Assembly (NCBI GenBank): GCA_027486155.1
Contig: JAIXPR010000349.1
Span: 1-14,756, forward strand
Length of the DNA stretch: 14,756 bases
Direction of reading: 5' to 3'
Source: Pseudomonadota bacterium
Lineage (GTDB): Bacteria > Bdellovibrionota_C > UBA2361 > OMII01
Shown: positions 6,206 to 12,982 of the stretch, piece after piece
Position numbering within the stretch: position 1 is the first letter of the stretch
How the letters are laid out: each line of letters begins with the position of its first letter
Notes under the pieces: generated by a model
Told to the model about the DNA's origin: nothing
Seen by the model: the letters and a program-made list of their open reading frames with translations, nothing else
Database searches by the model: none
Position numbers and translations under genes: made by a program

Positions 6206-8211
6206 ACAGACTGCGCCACCTTGTTACCTTGAGAATCACGAACCCGAGCCTCACGAGGTACCGGGATCGCGACAATGACTCCACCGAGAACCATAATGAC
6301 AGCACCATACCAAAGCCACACTTGGAACGGATTGATGAATACCTTCATGGAGGCCTTTGTTCCCGTCTCATCTAATCCGGCGAGCACAAGGTACACATCC
6401 TCCCGCTGCCCCATGCGGAGAGCCACCTCGGTCGTTGTCTCCTTGTTTTTGCGGTAGAAGCGCAACTCAGGGACGAGTACCGAAAGAGGCTGCTCATCCG
6501 TCAGCGCGCGAACCGTTACATGAGCTTGAATCGCGTCATAGTTCGGTTGCCGCTCTTCGTGAAACTCATTGAGCTCCAGAGAGAAACGCCCAACGTTAAA
6601 CCGCTCGCCTGGAGCGAGGGTAAACTCACGTTCAATCTTGTGCGCCATCGAGGCCGTGATTGCGACCGTCATAAGCAGAACACCGAAGTGGATTACGTGA
6701 GCGCCGTATTTGATACGCTGTCTACGCCACAACGTCGCGATATTCGCTGGTGACCAGGAACTAGCCTGCGTGACGCTCTTCTGGGCGGCGAGACCACGAT
6801 TAACCTCTCCGATAATCGTCATAAGTCCGAAGAAGGAGATCGCGTACGCCAACACCGGATAGAAATCAACGATACCGGCGAATACCAGTGCAACCGCCAC
6901 AACAAATGCCGATACAAACGGCAGTGCGAAGGAGCGGAGAAGCTGCGGCAGAGAGGAGCGTTTCCAGGCGATCGATGGACCGATGCCCATGAGCAGGATG
7001 AGCGCCAAGAAAAGCGGCACGTTGACCGCGTTGAAGAAAGGAATCCCGACGGTCTGTTTCACACCCGTAACAGCCTCGGAGAAAACCGGGAACATCACTC
7101 CCCACAACACAGCGAAGCAGATGCTGAGCAGCACGAGATTATTAAGAAGGAACACAGCCTCGCGAGAGAAGAAGCTCTCAATCGCGCGCTCTGGCTTCAA
7201 TTCAGCTCTGCGATAGATCGAAAGGCCGATCGCGACGAGAACAATCGCGGATAGGTACACCAAGAAGGTCCACCCGATATCTGTTGATGCGAAGGCGTGA
7301 ACGCTTTGAACGATTCCGGAGCGAGTGAGGAATGTACCGAACACGGTCAACGCGTAGGTGAGAACGATCAGAAAGACGTTCCAGATCTTGAGCATCCCCT
7401 TACGTTCCTGAACCATCACGGAATGAAGGAAGGCGGTCGCGGTGAGCCACGGCAGGAACGAGGCGTTCTCGACAGGATCCCACGCCCAGAAGCCACCCCA
7501 TCCAAGCTCGAGGTACGCCCAGTGTCCGCCAAGAACGATACCAGCGGTCAGGAAGGTCCAGCCGATAAGGGTCCATCGACGGGTGAGACGGATCCAATCG
7601 TTCGACATCTGCCCCGAAGCGAGCGCCGCCATACAGAACGCGTATGGGACAGCGAGCCCGGTAAAGCCGAGGTAGAGCATCGGCGGATGAATCGCCATGT
7701 ACTCATTTTGCAGGAGCGGATTGAGCCCGTTGCCATCGGGCATAGCAACCGGGGACTTCAGGTAGCGGAAGGGATTAGTGAGGAAAAGGGTGATTGAGGT
7801 AAAGAAAAGCGTTGAGGAACTTAGGAAGCTAAAAAGCCACGCCACGATAGCGCGTGGATACACCAGGGAGCGAAGCGCGACGCAGGCCGCGAAGAGCGCC
7901 ACCAAGAAGCACCACAGCAACATCGAGCCATCCATGCCGCCCCAGATGGCGGTGATCTTATAGATCCACGGCATGTCTCGGTTGGAGTACTGCCATACGT
8001 ACTGCACCGTGTAGTCGTTAGTCACGAACGAATAGCCCAGGGCGACAAGGGCGAGTCCGAGCGTTACCGCGATAAGGATCGTTCCCCGGCGAAGGGCCTC
8101 GATCCGAGATGGCAACGCTCGCGCGCCGGAACCAACAACACCGCCTCCGATAACGACAACGACAGAGAGCAACCACGCTATGCACAAGGCAAATTGACCA
8201 AATTCGACCAC
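6202..8211 (-). CDS. ccmF: cytochrome c haem lyase subunit CcmF
   Basis: Large integral membrane protein that takes haem from CcmE and joins it to CxxCH motifs of apocytochromes. The 669-residue product has many membrane segments and the full tryptophan-rich signature WGGFWAWDPVEN (238-249). It also has WGGMDGSMLLW (90-100), MAIHPPMLYLG (172-182, His175) and GTFLTRSGIVQSVHAFA (292-308, His305), all characteristic. The soluble C-terminal periplasmic part and final membrane segment (about 635-655) are present, so it looks full length. The start is a GTG at 8211 with a strong AAGGAG 6 nt upstream. It lies 29 bp after ccmE and overlaps the CcmI-like gene by 4 bp. The CcmH/CcmG partners are not in the window. 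Confidence 0.96.
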   Translation of the reverse strand: MVEFGQFALCIAWLLSVVVVIGGGVVGSGARALPSRIEALRRGTILIAVTLGLALVALGYSFVTNDYTVQYVWQYSNRDMPWIYKITAIWGGMDGSMLLWCFLVALFAACVALRSLVYPRAIVAWLFSFLSSSTLFFTSITLFLTNPFRYLKSPVAMPDGNGLNPLLQNEYMAIHPPMLYLGFTGLAVPYAFCMAALASGQMSNDWIRLTRRWTLIGWTFLTAGIVLGGHWAYLELGWGGFWAWDPVENASFLPWLTATAFLHSVMVQERKGMLKIWNVFLIVLTYALTVFGTFLTRSGIVQSVHAFASTDIGWTFLVYLSAIVLVAIGLSIYRRAELKPERAIESFFSREAVFLLNNLVLLSICFAVLWGVMFPVFSEAVTGVKQTVGIPFFNAVNVPLFLALILLMGIGPSIAWKRSSLPQLLRSFALPFVSAFVVAVALVFAGIVDFYPVLAYAISFFGLMTIIGEVNRGLAAQKSVTQASSWSPANIATLWRRQRIKYGAHVIHFGVLLMTVAITASMAHKIEREFTLAPGERFNVGRFSLELNEFHEERQPNYDAIQAHVTVRALTDEQPLSVLVPELRFYRKNKETTTEVALRMGQREDVYLVLAGLDETGTKASMKVFINPFQVWLWYGAVIMVLGGVIVAIPVPREARVRDSQGNKVAQSV

Positions 8212-8240
8212 GCGAACTCCTTTCTAAACGAGAACGGACA

Positions 8241-8681
8241 TTACTGACCCATCATCTGAGCAGGTTGAAATCCATCAGCTGGCGCCGCTCCCGGCACCGC
8301 TGGCTCATACTTGGAGGGACACTGGGTTTGAAGCTTGGCGGCTTGGATAGATCCGCCGATGTAATCACCATCGATCAATACATCGCGACCCGCCGCGAAC
8401 ATGTCGGGCTTTAATCCGCGATATACAACCGGAACAACTCCCTCGCCCCCTTCAGGGTTTTTTACACTGAACGAGAGGACCATCTGTGGCTCGGTCTGAT
8501 AGGTAATCGGCTCAACCACACGCCCGCCAACACGAATTCGTTTTAGGTCTCGTGATGACCCTTTGGACAAAACCTCAGATGGCGAAAGCACAAGGGAGCT
8601 CGTGCCCCGTGTGGCCTGATACACAAGCGCACCACCGCACACGATGAACGCGATGACGAGACTGATAAATACTTTCCCCAT
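8241..8681 (-). CDS. ccmE: haem chaperone CcmE, CxxxY variant
   Basis: Membrane-anchored periplasmic chaperone that binds haem covalently and hands it to CcmF. The 146-residue product has an N-terminal membrane anchor (about residues 4-22), then an OB-fold beta domain with the family segments RIRVGGRVV (48-56), LSFSVKNP (69-76) and VVYRGLKPDMF (86-96). The haem-attachment motif reads CPSKY (Cys121, Tyr125), so the usual histidine of HxxxY is replaced by cysteine. This CxxxY class is established in archaea and some deltaproteobacteria. A flexible tail rich in Ala, Pro and Met follows. The gene is first in the minus-strand run. No strong Shine-Dalgarno is visible, and a 12-bp palindrome TTCCCGCGGGAA at 8691-8702 lies just upstream. 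Confidence 0.95.
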   Translation of the reverse strand: MGKVFISLVIAFIVCGGALVYQATRGTSSLVLSPSEVLSKGSSRDLKRIRVGGRVVEPITYQTEPQMVLSFSVKNPEGGEGVVPVVYRGLKPDMFAAGRDVLIDGDYIGGSIQAAKLQTQCPSKYEPAVPGAAPADGFQPAQMMGQ

Positions 8682-8690
8682 ACGACTTGA

Positions 8691-8702
8691 TTCCCGCGGG
8701 AA
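8691..8702. promoter_or_regulatory. 12-bp perfect palindrome just upstream of ccmE
   Basis: TTCCCGCGGGAA reads the same on both strands and ends about 10 bp before the ccmE ATG. The position suits an operator or a structure near the ribosome-binding site. The function is inferred from position and symmetry only. Confidence 0.35.
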
Positions 8703-8717
8703 CTATATACCAGGGGT

Positions 8718-8740
8718 CCCGGTTTAGCCATGGAACCGGG
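8718..8740. repeat. inverted repeat upstream of ccmE
   Basis: Perfect 7-bp arms CCCGGTT and AACCGGG around a 9-nt loop, about 40 bp before the ccmE start codon. Together with the palindrome at 8691-8702 it could be a regulator site or a 5' leader structure. No regulator family is recognised. Confidence 0.45.
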
Positions 8741-8834
8741 GAGAAACGGCCCCCAGCCCCACATCCCCGAAATAGTAGTTAAGTTCACGTATCCATCAGA
8801 CGTCGCCACTTCGACGCGAGCCCCTTCAAAGGGG

Positions 8835-8855
8835 CGGATTTGCGGAGCAAATCCG
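8835..8855. repeat. 9-bp stem hairpin in the rpoH-ccmE gap
   Basis: Arms CGGATTTGC and GCAAATCCG are separated by three bases, next to the CCCC/GGGG hairpin at 8821-8834. It lies downstream of rpoH on the minus strand but lacks a following T-run, so it is not a standard intrinsic terminator. It may be a transcript-end stabiliser or a REP-like element. Confidence 0.5.
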
Positions 8856-8867
8856 GGGTGGAAAAAC

Positions 8868-8984
8868 TAACTATTCACCACATAACGCATCCCCGATCAG
8901 GGGATGACAAGAAAGAGATTCCAACGAGTTCATCGTTTGGTAAATCCACCATGAGCCAAGTTATATAAACATGGTGAATAGTTA
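8868..8984 (-). repeat. 13-bp inverted repeat enclosing 91 bp, possible rpoH transcript end or relic mobile element
   Basis: TAACTATTCACCA (8868-8880) and TGGTGAATAGTTA (8972-8984) are perfect inverted repeats. Inside are a CATCCCC/GGGGATG hairpin (8888-8906) and a CACCATG/CATGGTG pairing (8947-8953/8970-8976) that competes with the outer arms. On the minus strand the second arm is followed by GTTTTT, so the structure could end the rpoH transcript, whose stop codon lies 8 bp before the first arm. The size and terminal repeats would also fit a miniature element, but no clear target duplication is seen. Confidence 0.6.
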
Positions 8985-8992
8985 CGTGAGTT

Positions 8993-10105
8993 TTAATCCA
9001 CGTCCCCAGGGCCAACCCACTCTTTCAGCTCGGATCCCAGGCGGGTCGAAACGAAATCCTTGAGCTTGCCCCGAAGCTTATTCTCAATCTGGCGAACCCG
9101 CTCCTTGCTGATCGAGAGCTCATCGGAGAGATCTTGAAGGGTAACTCGATCCTCCTCGAGGACCCGGCCTTGAAAGATCCGGGACTCTTTAGGGGTGAGG
9201 GTCTCTTTGAACTGGTCGATCGCGCCCCGAAGCGCCTCGTGCAACTCCCGTTTGGCTATAGCCTCCTCGGCCGACTCCTCTCCACTCGGCAAGAGCGAAA
9301 GAAGGCTCGAATCCGACTCCTCTTGGAGCGGGGCATCAACGCTCACATCAGGCCCGCCGAGCCGTTGAGACATCTCGATGACATCTCCCTCGCGTACATT
9401 CAAACGATCAGCGAGAAGCTTGGTGGAGGGATAGATCCCCTCTCGCTCAAGCCGTTCGCTCTCCTTCTTTAAGTTAAAGAAGAGCTTGCGTTGCGCCTGC
9501 GTCGTACCGATCTTTACCAACCGCCAATTAGCGATGATGTACCGAATAATGTAGGCGCGAATCCACCACACCGCGTACGAGGGAAATCGAACGCCACGAT
9601 ACGGATCGAAGTTCTGCACAGCCTCCATGAGGCCGATATTTCCCTCTTGAATGAGGTCGAGAACGTTGCGCGCTACCTTTTCGTAGTCGCGCGCGATCTT
9701 CACAACGAGCCACAAAGAACCGAACACTAACTTCTTAGCGGCCTCGGGGCTTTTTGTTTTGGTGTACTCAAGAGCGACCTCGTGCTCCTCCTCTCGAGAA
9801 AGGGGGGCGAAGCGACGGATCTCGGCTAAATAGGCATCGAGCGCGCTGTACGGAACAAGCGACCCCGAGCGTGATTCCTCGGACGAGTCAGCTTCACCGT
9901 GCTCCGCATCACCGGACTCCGCGTCACCGGGCTCAATGGTCGCATCCTCAGAGAGATCGATCACCTCTGGAAGGTCGTCACCCTCCTCACCGGGCTCAGC
10001 AGGCTCAACCGGCAACACCTCCGCCTCAAGCACCTCTACGGGCTCCGGGTTGGGGACAGTGTCCTTTGACTCAGTCTTAGGATTTTTCAATCGTGATTTC
10101 GACAA
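8993..10105 (-). CDS. rpoH: RpoH-type alternative sigma factor (heat-shock class) with acidic N-terminal extension
   Basis: Directs RNA polymerase to a promoter subset, in this family heat-shock genes. The 370-residue product has sigma region 2 at about 122-192 (LDLIQEGNIGLMEAV, FDPYRGVRFPSYAVWWIRAYI). It then shows the RpoH-specific segment around 193-213 (NWRLVKIGTTQAQRKLFF), region 3, and a region 4 helix-turn-helix at about 322-352 (LQDLSDELSISKERVRQIE). Residues 1-82 are an extra acidic, Pro/Glu/Asp-rich stretch with repetitive GDAESGDAEHGEADSSEE; E. coli RpoH is only 284 residues. The start is TTG 10105 with AAGG about 10 nt upstream. No ATG occurs before residue 160, so a non-ATG start seems required. 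The RpoH label comes from the region 2-3 motif; a related group 2/3 sigma is the alternative. Confidence 0.87.
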   Translation of the reverse strand: MSKSRLKNPKTESKDTVPNPEPVEVLEAEVLPVEPAEPGEEGDDLPEVIDLSEDATIEPGDAESGDAEHGEADSSEESRSGSLVPYSALDAYLAEIRRFAPLSREEEHEVALEYTKTKSPEAAKKLVFGSLWLVVKIARDYEKVARNVLDLIQEGNIGLMEAVQNFDPYRGVRFPSYAVWWIRAYIIRYIIANWRLVKIGTTQAQRKLFFNLKKESERLEREGIYPSTKLLADRLNVREGDVIEMSQRLGGPDVSVDAPLQEESDSSLLSLLPSGEESAEEAIAKRELHEALRGAIDQFKETLTPKESRIFQGRVLEEDRVTLQDLSDELSISKERVRQIENKLRGKLKDFVSTRLGSELKEWVGPGDVD

Positions 10106-10380
10106 CTTGCAAACACCTTCTGAGGCTCCACTAAGTCATAAAGTGTACACCACCGAGGGACCCCAGATCCATCGGGACCATCGCGCTCTGAAGCTGGATG
10201 TGAGGCAGGTGGCACCGGAGCCAGGGCTACCGGCCTGTCTGCTTAATTCTTCACTTTGTCCGATAGGTTACGGACTGCTAATCCACCTTACATGCGGACG
10301 AGAACTCAGATAAATTTGATTAGGCTCTTCAGACACGCAAAAATGCGCTACGGTGAGGTCCGAAAATCACATGGCGCTTG

Positions 10381-10439
10381 CAGGAGCCCGAAGAGAACAA
10401 AAATCGTTCTATAACTCTTGTTTTTACCGGGGCTCCCTG
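10381..10439 (+). repeat. long irregular hairpin upstream of the 10480 gene
   Basis: The outer arms GGAGCCC (10383-10389) and GGGCTCC (10430-10436) pair perfectly. Inside, AAGAG (10391-10395) can pair with CTCTT (10415-10419), and GAAC (10395-10398) with GTTC (10406-10409). The structure overlaps the candidate promoter, so it might act as DNA or as part of a small RNA. This is read by eye; stability was not computed. Confidence 0.45.
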
Positions 10440-10447
10440 GCTAGACT
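10419..10447 (+). promoter_or_regulatory. possible sigma-70-type promoter of the 10480 gene
   Basis: TTGTTT (10419-10424) and TAGACT (10442-10447) are separated by 17 bp, giving a start near 10454 and a leader of about 26 nt. Each hexamer matches the consensus at four positions, so the call is tentative. Confidence 0.3.
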
Positions 10448-10479
10448 GATCGGTCTCTTTCGAGGATGGACCAGTAGTT

Positions 10480-11046
10480 ATGAGTTCGGCTGTTCAAACT
10501 AATTCTCAACGATCTACGACGCGCCACGTCGTACCCACCGAGGTCGAAGCCGACACCATAGAGACCCTTCGAGTCCTTGCGCCGGTGGTAGATCCCCTGG
10601 TCGAAAGCTGGAAGCAGGGAACGGACAGCAAAGTATCATTCAACGCCTCACGGCAGTTCATGAACATTCAAAGCGCCGCCGCGAATGCTCGCGTTGCGTT
10701 AGAGCGCAAGTTCCCAGGGCTTGGCCCCACCACTCGCAGGGAATCCACCACTCCACAAAACGATGCCGTGCCCCCTCACGTGTATCGTTGGGCCCAAAAA
10801 GTGCATAACCACTTATCAGAGTTAGAGACGAGAATCCGCAGAGGATACAGGGACCAAGAATGTCCAATGTCTGTTCGAGACGCGGTCATCGTAGGCGACT
10901 CATCAGCGACCTCGACAGCTCTGACCGTTCTCGCTTCAATTGTCGCATCTGATACGTTCTCAAATTTCACCTTAACCGACCCACGGAATGCTCGAGCTCT
11001 CGGCATACGCTCCGATCTTTCGAAGCTTCCGCTGCGCGCCGCGTAA
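10480..11046 (+). CDS. protein of unknown function (188 residues)
   Basis: I do not recognise this protein. It starts MSSAVQTNSQRSTTRHV and has no signal peptide, membrane segment or cofactor motif. The middle part (about 60-140) looks helical and basic, with KxxNHLSELETRIRRGYR-like heptad spacing near 110-126 that could form a short coiled coil. The last 45 residues are rich in Ser, Ala and Thr. ATG 10480 is the only plausible start: the ATG at 10466 meets a stop after two codons. GGA lies 9 nt before it and GAGG 14 nt before it. Codon use resembles its neighbours, which supports a genuine gene. It is divergent from the sigma factor gene and lies 158 bp before the pilC-like gene, so a link to either is possible but unproven. 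Confidence 0.65.
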   Translation: MSSAVQTNSQRSTTRHVVPTEVEADTIETLRVLAPVVDPLVESWKQGTDSKVSFNASRQFMNIQSAAANARVALERKFPGLGPTTRRESTTPQNDAVPPHVYRWAQKVHNHLSELETRIRRGYRDQECPMSVRDAVIVGDSSATSTALTVLASIVASDTFSNFTLTDPRNARALGIRSDLSKLPLRAA

Positions 11047-11204
11047 GGTCGCTTTCCACGAGCACTCCCTATCATCTCTGACGAAACAAGCGCCACCTGG
11101 GTGGCAAGCTGTAGCTATCTTCTAAACTCGATTACATCCAAGCGATCAGCGGCCGCAACCCTTTAACCCGAAATCCGAATAGTAGCGTGAGGCGCGCGTA
11201 TCGG

Positions 11205-12260
11205 ATGAGGACGACATCGAAAAAACGAGTGAAATCTCAAGAAATCTCGCGATTATTCGCTTTTCTTGAGCGTATGCTTGACGCTGGACTATCCTCATTC
11301 GACCTCATTCGAGCGCTTGGAAACCTGAAAGGGTCACGAGGGCTCCGCGAGGCGATTAGAAAGATAGTGACAACTATCGAGGATGGCGGATCCCTCTCAG
11401 AGGGGATGATTCAATCGCCGAACGTCTTTAGTAGCTTGTATGTACATATCGTTCGGGCTGGGGAATTAAGTGGCCGACTGCCAGAGGCGCTCAGTCGAGT
11501 GAAGATCCATCTCGATCGCGCGATGACGCTACGGCGTAAAGTGCGCGCGGCTACGATCTATCCGTTGTGCGTAATCTCAACGGCCGCGCTCGTAAGCAGC
11601 CTCCTAGTCATCTTCATAATTCCATCTTTCAGGGAGCTTTTCTCCGATTTAGAGACCCCTCTTCCGTGGCTTACACGGGTCGTGATTGAGGTGTCCGAAA
11701 CGAGCCTAAGATGGGCCCCCGTCTTTTTCATAATTCTATCGTCGTTCTGCTTCATAGTTTCTCGCTTTTTCTCTACTGCTCGCGGTAGAGAGACGCTGGA
11801 CTCACTGCTCCTGCAAGCTCCACTGGTGGGTAGTATCATCAACAGCTCAGCGCTTGCCCGATTATGTCGAACTCTGGGGTCAACGCTCGACGCGGGCATG
11901 CCTATCTTGTCAGCGCTTGATGCGAGCGCTCAGGCGACTGGCAACCGTGTCATTCAGCGAAAACTTGTCAGAGTTCGTTCGGATATCGCCGAAGGAATCA
12001 GTATCTCTCACTCTCTCAACACTTCAAAACTTTTTCCTTCAAACAGTATAGAGATGCTCGAACTCGGAGAGCGGACCGGCGCCGTCGTCACAATGTTGGA
12101 AAATATAGCTGAACAACTTGAGGAGGATGCCGAGACCTCCCTTACCCTGATGACCCAGCTGGCGGAGCCCGCCCTGGTCGTTATCCTCGGGGTGGTAATA
12201 GGCACCCTGGTTGTGGCGATGTACCTACCCATCTTCTCCATGGGGGACCTTTTTACCTAG
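11205..12260 (+). CDS. PilC/GspF-family inner-membrane platform protein of a type IV pilus or type II secretion system
   Basis: Polytopic inner-membrane protein that anchors the assembly ATPase and pilin-extracting machinery. The 351-residue product has two GspF half domains: residues about 10-135, with AGELSGRLPEALSRVKIHLDR at 85-105 and a membrane segment at about 122-141, and about 215-345, with LGERTGAVVTMLENIAEQLEE at 287-307 and a final membrane segment at about 322-342. A third membrane segment is at about 170-188. It is shorter than typical PilC (about 400 residues), mainly through a short N-terminus. ATG 11205 is preferred; GTG 11187 would add six residues, and neither has a strong ribosome-binding site. 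No PilB/GspE ATPase, PilT or secretin gene is in the window. A prepilin gene follows, but beyond an intrinsic terminator. Confidence 0.9.
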   Translation: MRTTSKKRVKSQEISRLFAFLERMLDAGLSSFDLIRALGNLKGSRGLREAIRKIVTTIEDGGSLSEGMIQSPNVFSSLYVHIVRAGELSGRLPEALSRVKIHLDRAMTLRRKVRAATIYPLCVISTAALVSSLLVIFIIPSFRELFSDLETPLPWLTRVVIEVSETSLRWAPVFFIILSSFCFIVSRFFSTARGRETLDSLLLQAPLVGSIINSSALARLCRTLGSTLDAGMPILSALDASAQATGNRVIQRKLVRVRSDIAEGISISHSLNTSKLFPSNSIEMLELGERTGAVVTMLENIAEQLEEDAETSLTLMTQLAEPALVVILGVVIGTLVVAMYLPIFSMGDLFT

Positions 12261-12414
12261 CCAACGTGAGAGCATGGCCCGGCAAAACCTCGAAGAGGTG
12301 CGTAACTATCTGTTTTTAGAAATCCGGTGTCCCTATTGAGTTCCTAACTGCTTGGCATCTCATGCCTGCGTCCTCCACCATCCAAACTACAGGCACCACT
12401 ACGCACTGCGCGTC

Positions 12415-12437
12415 ATCCTCACGGCGAGGATTTTTTT
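12415..12437 (+). terminator. intrinsic terminator between the pilC-like and prepilin genes
   Basis: ATCCTC (12415-12420), loop ACGGC, GAGGAT (12426-12431), then seven T residues (12431-12437). This is a textbook Rho-independent terminator on the plus strand, 155 bp after the pilC-like stop codon and 65 bp before the prepilin start. It implies that the prepilin gene has its own promoter within 12438-12502, where only weak hexamers (TACTAA at 12490-12495) are seen. Confidence 0.85.
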
Positions 12438-12502
12438 ATCGTAAAATAGCCTTAAAGGCGCACTCATTTCTCCGGTTACCAGCATCTCATACTAAACAGA
12501 AC

Positions 12503-12895
12503 ATGAAACACTCCTCAGGCTTCACATTCATAGAGTTTTCGGTGGTCCTCGCGATCCTCGGTATCCTGGCCGCGATAGCCGTTCCGCAGTACTCAAACTA
12601 CCGTGAGCGCGCCTACAACCAAACAGCGATCGCTGACCTGAAGAACATCGCGGCAGCCCAAGAGTCCTTCTTCGCCGATAATCAGGCCTACAAGCTGCTC
12701 GAACAGTGCTCCTCCGTCCAAGCTGGCGTTAAGTGTGAGATCTCAAACCTTCCCGGTCTAACTCATCTCTCAAAGGGTGTATCCCTTACGATGAAGGTGA
12801 GTCCCGTGGGCTTTGTCGCCACCACCCGTCACTACAAGGCGGCGAAGAGCTGCACATGGGATAGCACCAAAGGCGGCCTCATCGGTTGCTCCTAA
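12503..12895 (+). CDS. type IV prepilin (PilA-like major or minor pilin)
   Basis: Pilus or pseudopilus subunit processed by prepilin peptidase and assembled at the inner membrane. The 130-residue product has a short leader MKHSSG, cleavage expected between Gly6 and Phe7, and the class III signal FTFIEFSVVLAILGILAAIA with the conserved Glu at mature position 5. The hydrophobic helix continues into an amphipathic alpha-1 helix (to about residue 60). Four cysteines (69, 78, 117, 129) may form two disulfides, the last pair like the D-region loop of PilA proteins. ATG 12503 is chosen because it gives a six-residue leader; the frame is open to 12362 but the extra residues carry no pilin features, and that extension spans the terminator. 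No clear Shine-Dalgarno is seen. Confidence 0.93.
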   Translation: MKHSSGFTFIEFSVVLAILGILAAIAVPQYSNYRERAYNQTAIADLKNIAAAQESFFADNQAYKLLEQCSSVQAGVKCEISNLPGLTHLSKGVSLTMKVSPVGFVATTRHYKAAKSCTWDSTKGGLIGCS

Positions 12896-12982
12896 CCGCT
12901 CCTAACGGCTGGCGTTACGCTCGATCTTTTGGGAAGCTCCCTCCTACGTGGTTTTCTCTCGCGGTTACTTCACGGACGAAAC

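Larger units (their letters stand above)
8682..8992 (-). other. gene-free, hairpin-rich region between rpoH end and ccmE start
   Basis: This stretch of 311 bp has no supported gene. It contains the palindrome TTCCCGCGGGAA (8691-8702), an inverted repeat CCCGGTT/AACCGGG (8718-8724/8734-8740), a CCCC/GGGG hairpin (8821-8834), a 9-bp stem with 3-nt loop (8835-8843/8847-8855), a CATCCCC/GGGGATG hairpin (8888-8894/8900-8906) and the long 13-bp inverted repeat 8868-8984. It must hold the end of the rpoH transcript and the promoter of the ccm block, but I cannot place a convincing ccmE promoter; TATAGT just upstream of the palindrome is a weak -10 candidate. Confidence 0.6.
10106..10479. other. 374-bp divergent intergenic region with structured stretch
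   Basis: This region lies between the minus-strand sigma gene and the plus-strand gene at 10480. No ORF or tRNA is supported. It contains an irregular long hairpin (10381-10439), a small GTCCG/CGGAC hairpin near 10255-10275, a CGCA/TGCG hairpin near 10336-10347, and an 8-bp complementarity AGCCAGGG (10219-10226) with CCCTGGCT (10435-10442) that could close a folded RNA of about 224 nt. A promoter pair for the downstream gene is at 10419-10447. For the sigma gene, TACACT (minus, near 10142-10147) is only a weak -10 candidate. Confidence 0.5.

Noticed and set aside
7297..7797. 166-residue plus-strand ORF opposite ccmF
   Set aside because: It is a shadow frame on the opposite strand of the strongly conserved ccmF gene, with low-complexity charged composition.
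8875..8960. Tiny ORFs of 20-25 codons on the minus strand within the inverted repeat
   Set aside because: They are very short, overlap strong hairpins, have no convincing ribosome-binding sites and resemble read-through of a non-coding repeat.
10255..10310. tRNA-Ser-like stretch (GGACTGCTAATCC)
   Set aside because: The anticodon-like loop resembles tRNA-Ser(GCU), but there is no matching D-arm, no TTCGA T-loop and no acceptor stem pairing in the right places.
11092..11105. GCCAC-CTGG-GTGGC hairpin as terminator of the 10480 gene
   Set aside because: The 5-bp stem lacks a following T-run, so it cannot be called an intrinsic terminator.
12362..12502. Upstream extension of the prepilin
   Set aside because: It runs through the intrinsic terminator at 12415-12437 and would bury the prepilin signal 47 residues inside the protein.
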